A stretch of 7,999 bases of DNA, taken from positions 1 through 7,999 of the forward strand of contig CANTHI010000160.1 in the NCBI GenBank assembly GCA_947653505.1, given 5' to 3'. The position numbers were made by a program, and so were the translations under genes. The DNA comes from an uncultured Eubacterium sp. Lineage in GTDB: Bacteria; Bacillota_A; Clostridia; Lachnospirales; Lachnospiraceae. Position 1 is the first letter of the stretch. Every line of letters starts with the position of its first letter. Below the pieces are notes generated by a model that saw only the letters and a list, made by a program, of their open reading frames with translations, searched no databases and was not told where the DNA came from. Below are positions 7,512-7,999 of this stretch, in pieces.

Positions 7512-7999
7512 ATGGCGACGATTATTACACACAATTTAGCTGCAATGAATACAGACCGGCAGTTGGGGATTAATGCTGAGAATAAAAGAAAATCTACTGA
7601 AAAATTATCCTCAGGATATAAAGTAAACCGTGCCGCAGACGATGCAGCAGGTCTGAAGATTTCCGAAAAAATGAGATGGCAGATCCGTGGTCTGAACAAA
7701 GCATCCAGAAATATTCAGGATGGTATATCGTTAATCCAGACAGCAGACGGAGCTCTGTCAGAAGTACATGATATTTTACAGCGTATGAATGAACTGGCTA
7801 CACAGGCTGCGAATGATATTAATGCTGAAGAAGACAGGGATGCCCTGCAAAAGGAAATGCAGCAGTTAAAAGAAGAAATAAACAGAACTTCGAAAGATAC
7901 AAAATTTAATACACACAGTATCCTGTGGGTAAAGCAGCTGGTAGAGATTGATACGGACGATTATTCGAAAGTAGAGATGGATCAGTTTTATCCAGGTTT
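7512..7999 (+). CDS. fliC: Flagellin, N-terminal part (cut by window edge)
   Basis: The first 162 codons of a flagellin, the filament protein exported through the flagellar type III apparatus. The canonical N-terminal D0/D1 helices are clear: 'ATIITHNLAAMNTDRQLG' (2-19), 'STEKLSSGYKVNRAADDAAG' (28-47), 'ISEKMRWQIRGLNKASRN' (50-67) and 'DGISLIQTADGALSEVHDIL' (70-89). The helix 'QRMNELATQAAN' (90-101) contains the TLR5-contact positions. There is no signal peptide, as expected. After 'DTKFN' (129-133) the sequence 'THSILWVKQLVEIDTDD' replaces the usual 'LLDG'-type turn, so the central region is atypical. It could be a flagellin with an unusual or enlarged inner domain; the C-terminal D0 helix cannot be checked. 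Transcription is probably from the sigma-28 promoter at 7268. The symbol follows common usage; hag is the Bacillus name. Confidence 0.93.
   Translation, partial: MATIITHNLAAMNTDRQLGINAENKRKSTEKLSSGYKVNRAADDAAGLKISEKMRWQIRGLNKASRNIQDGISLIQTADGALSEVHDILQRMNELATQAANDINAEEDRDALQKEMQQLKEEINRTSKDTKFNTHSILWVKQLVEIDTDDYSKVEMDQFYPG

Noticed and set aside
7430..7699. Antisense open frame of 89 codons opposite the flagellin start
   Set aside because: It lies opposite strongly conserved flagellin codons, has no ribosome binding site worth noting and a low-complexity composition; it is a shadow of the real gene.

Overview
This window carries a complete F-type ATP synthase operon (atpI-atpB-atpE-atpF-atpH-atpA-atpG-atpD-atpC, positions 163-7068, all on the + strand). 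After an intrinsic terminator and an intergenic region of about 400 bases, a flagellin gene begins on the same strand and runs off the right edge. Protein style, AT-rich spacers, strong GGAGG-type ribosome binding sites and a SigD/sigma-28-type promoter before the flagellin suggest a motile anaerobic Firmicute. The likely group is Clostridia, family Lachnospiraceae (Roseburia/Agathobacter/Butyrivibrio-like). This placement is inferred from sequence style, not from a search.

Region by region: 1-133 is a very AT-rich nested tandem repeat (15-base monomer, about 45-base higher-order unit) directly before atpI. It contains several TTGAAA boxes, one of which may belong to the operon promoter. 163-2777 encodes the membrane sector and stalk: accessory protein I, subunit a, subunit c, subunit b and subunit delta. 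2818-7068 encodes the catalytic part: alpha, gamma, beta and epsilon. All key motifs are intact, so the enzyme looks functional. A hairpin and unequal ribosome binding sites around atpE fit the need to make many more c subunits than other subunits.

The most informative functional point is subunit c. It carries the full set of residues that bind Na+ in the Ilyobacter/Acetobacterium-type rotor (Q31, V62, E64, T65, T66, Y69). The enzyme is therefore predicted to be Na+-coupled, probably working with a Na+-pumping Rnf complex elsewhere in the genome.

7076-7106 is a clear terminator. It runs straight into five or six copies of a 10-base T-rich repeat. Further on are a 12-base perfect palindrome, a good sigma-28 promoter at 7268-7295, and a leader of about 210 nt. 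The leader contains a ribosome binding site followed by a bare ATG-TAA. The flagellin (7512 to the edge) has a canonical N-terminal D0/D1 helix but departs from the family after about residue 133, where the usual 'FN..LLDG' turn should be. The ATP synthase operon is core metabolism. The unexplained material lies in the two flanking AT-rich regions and in the flagellin's divergent interior.
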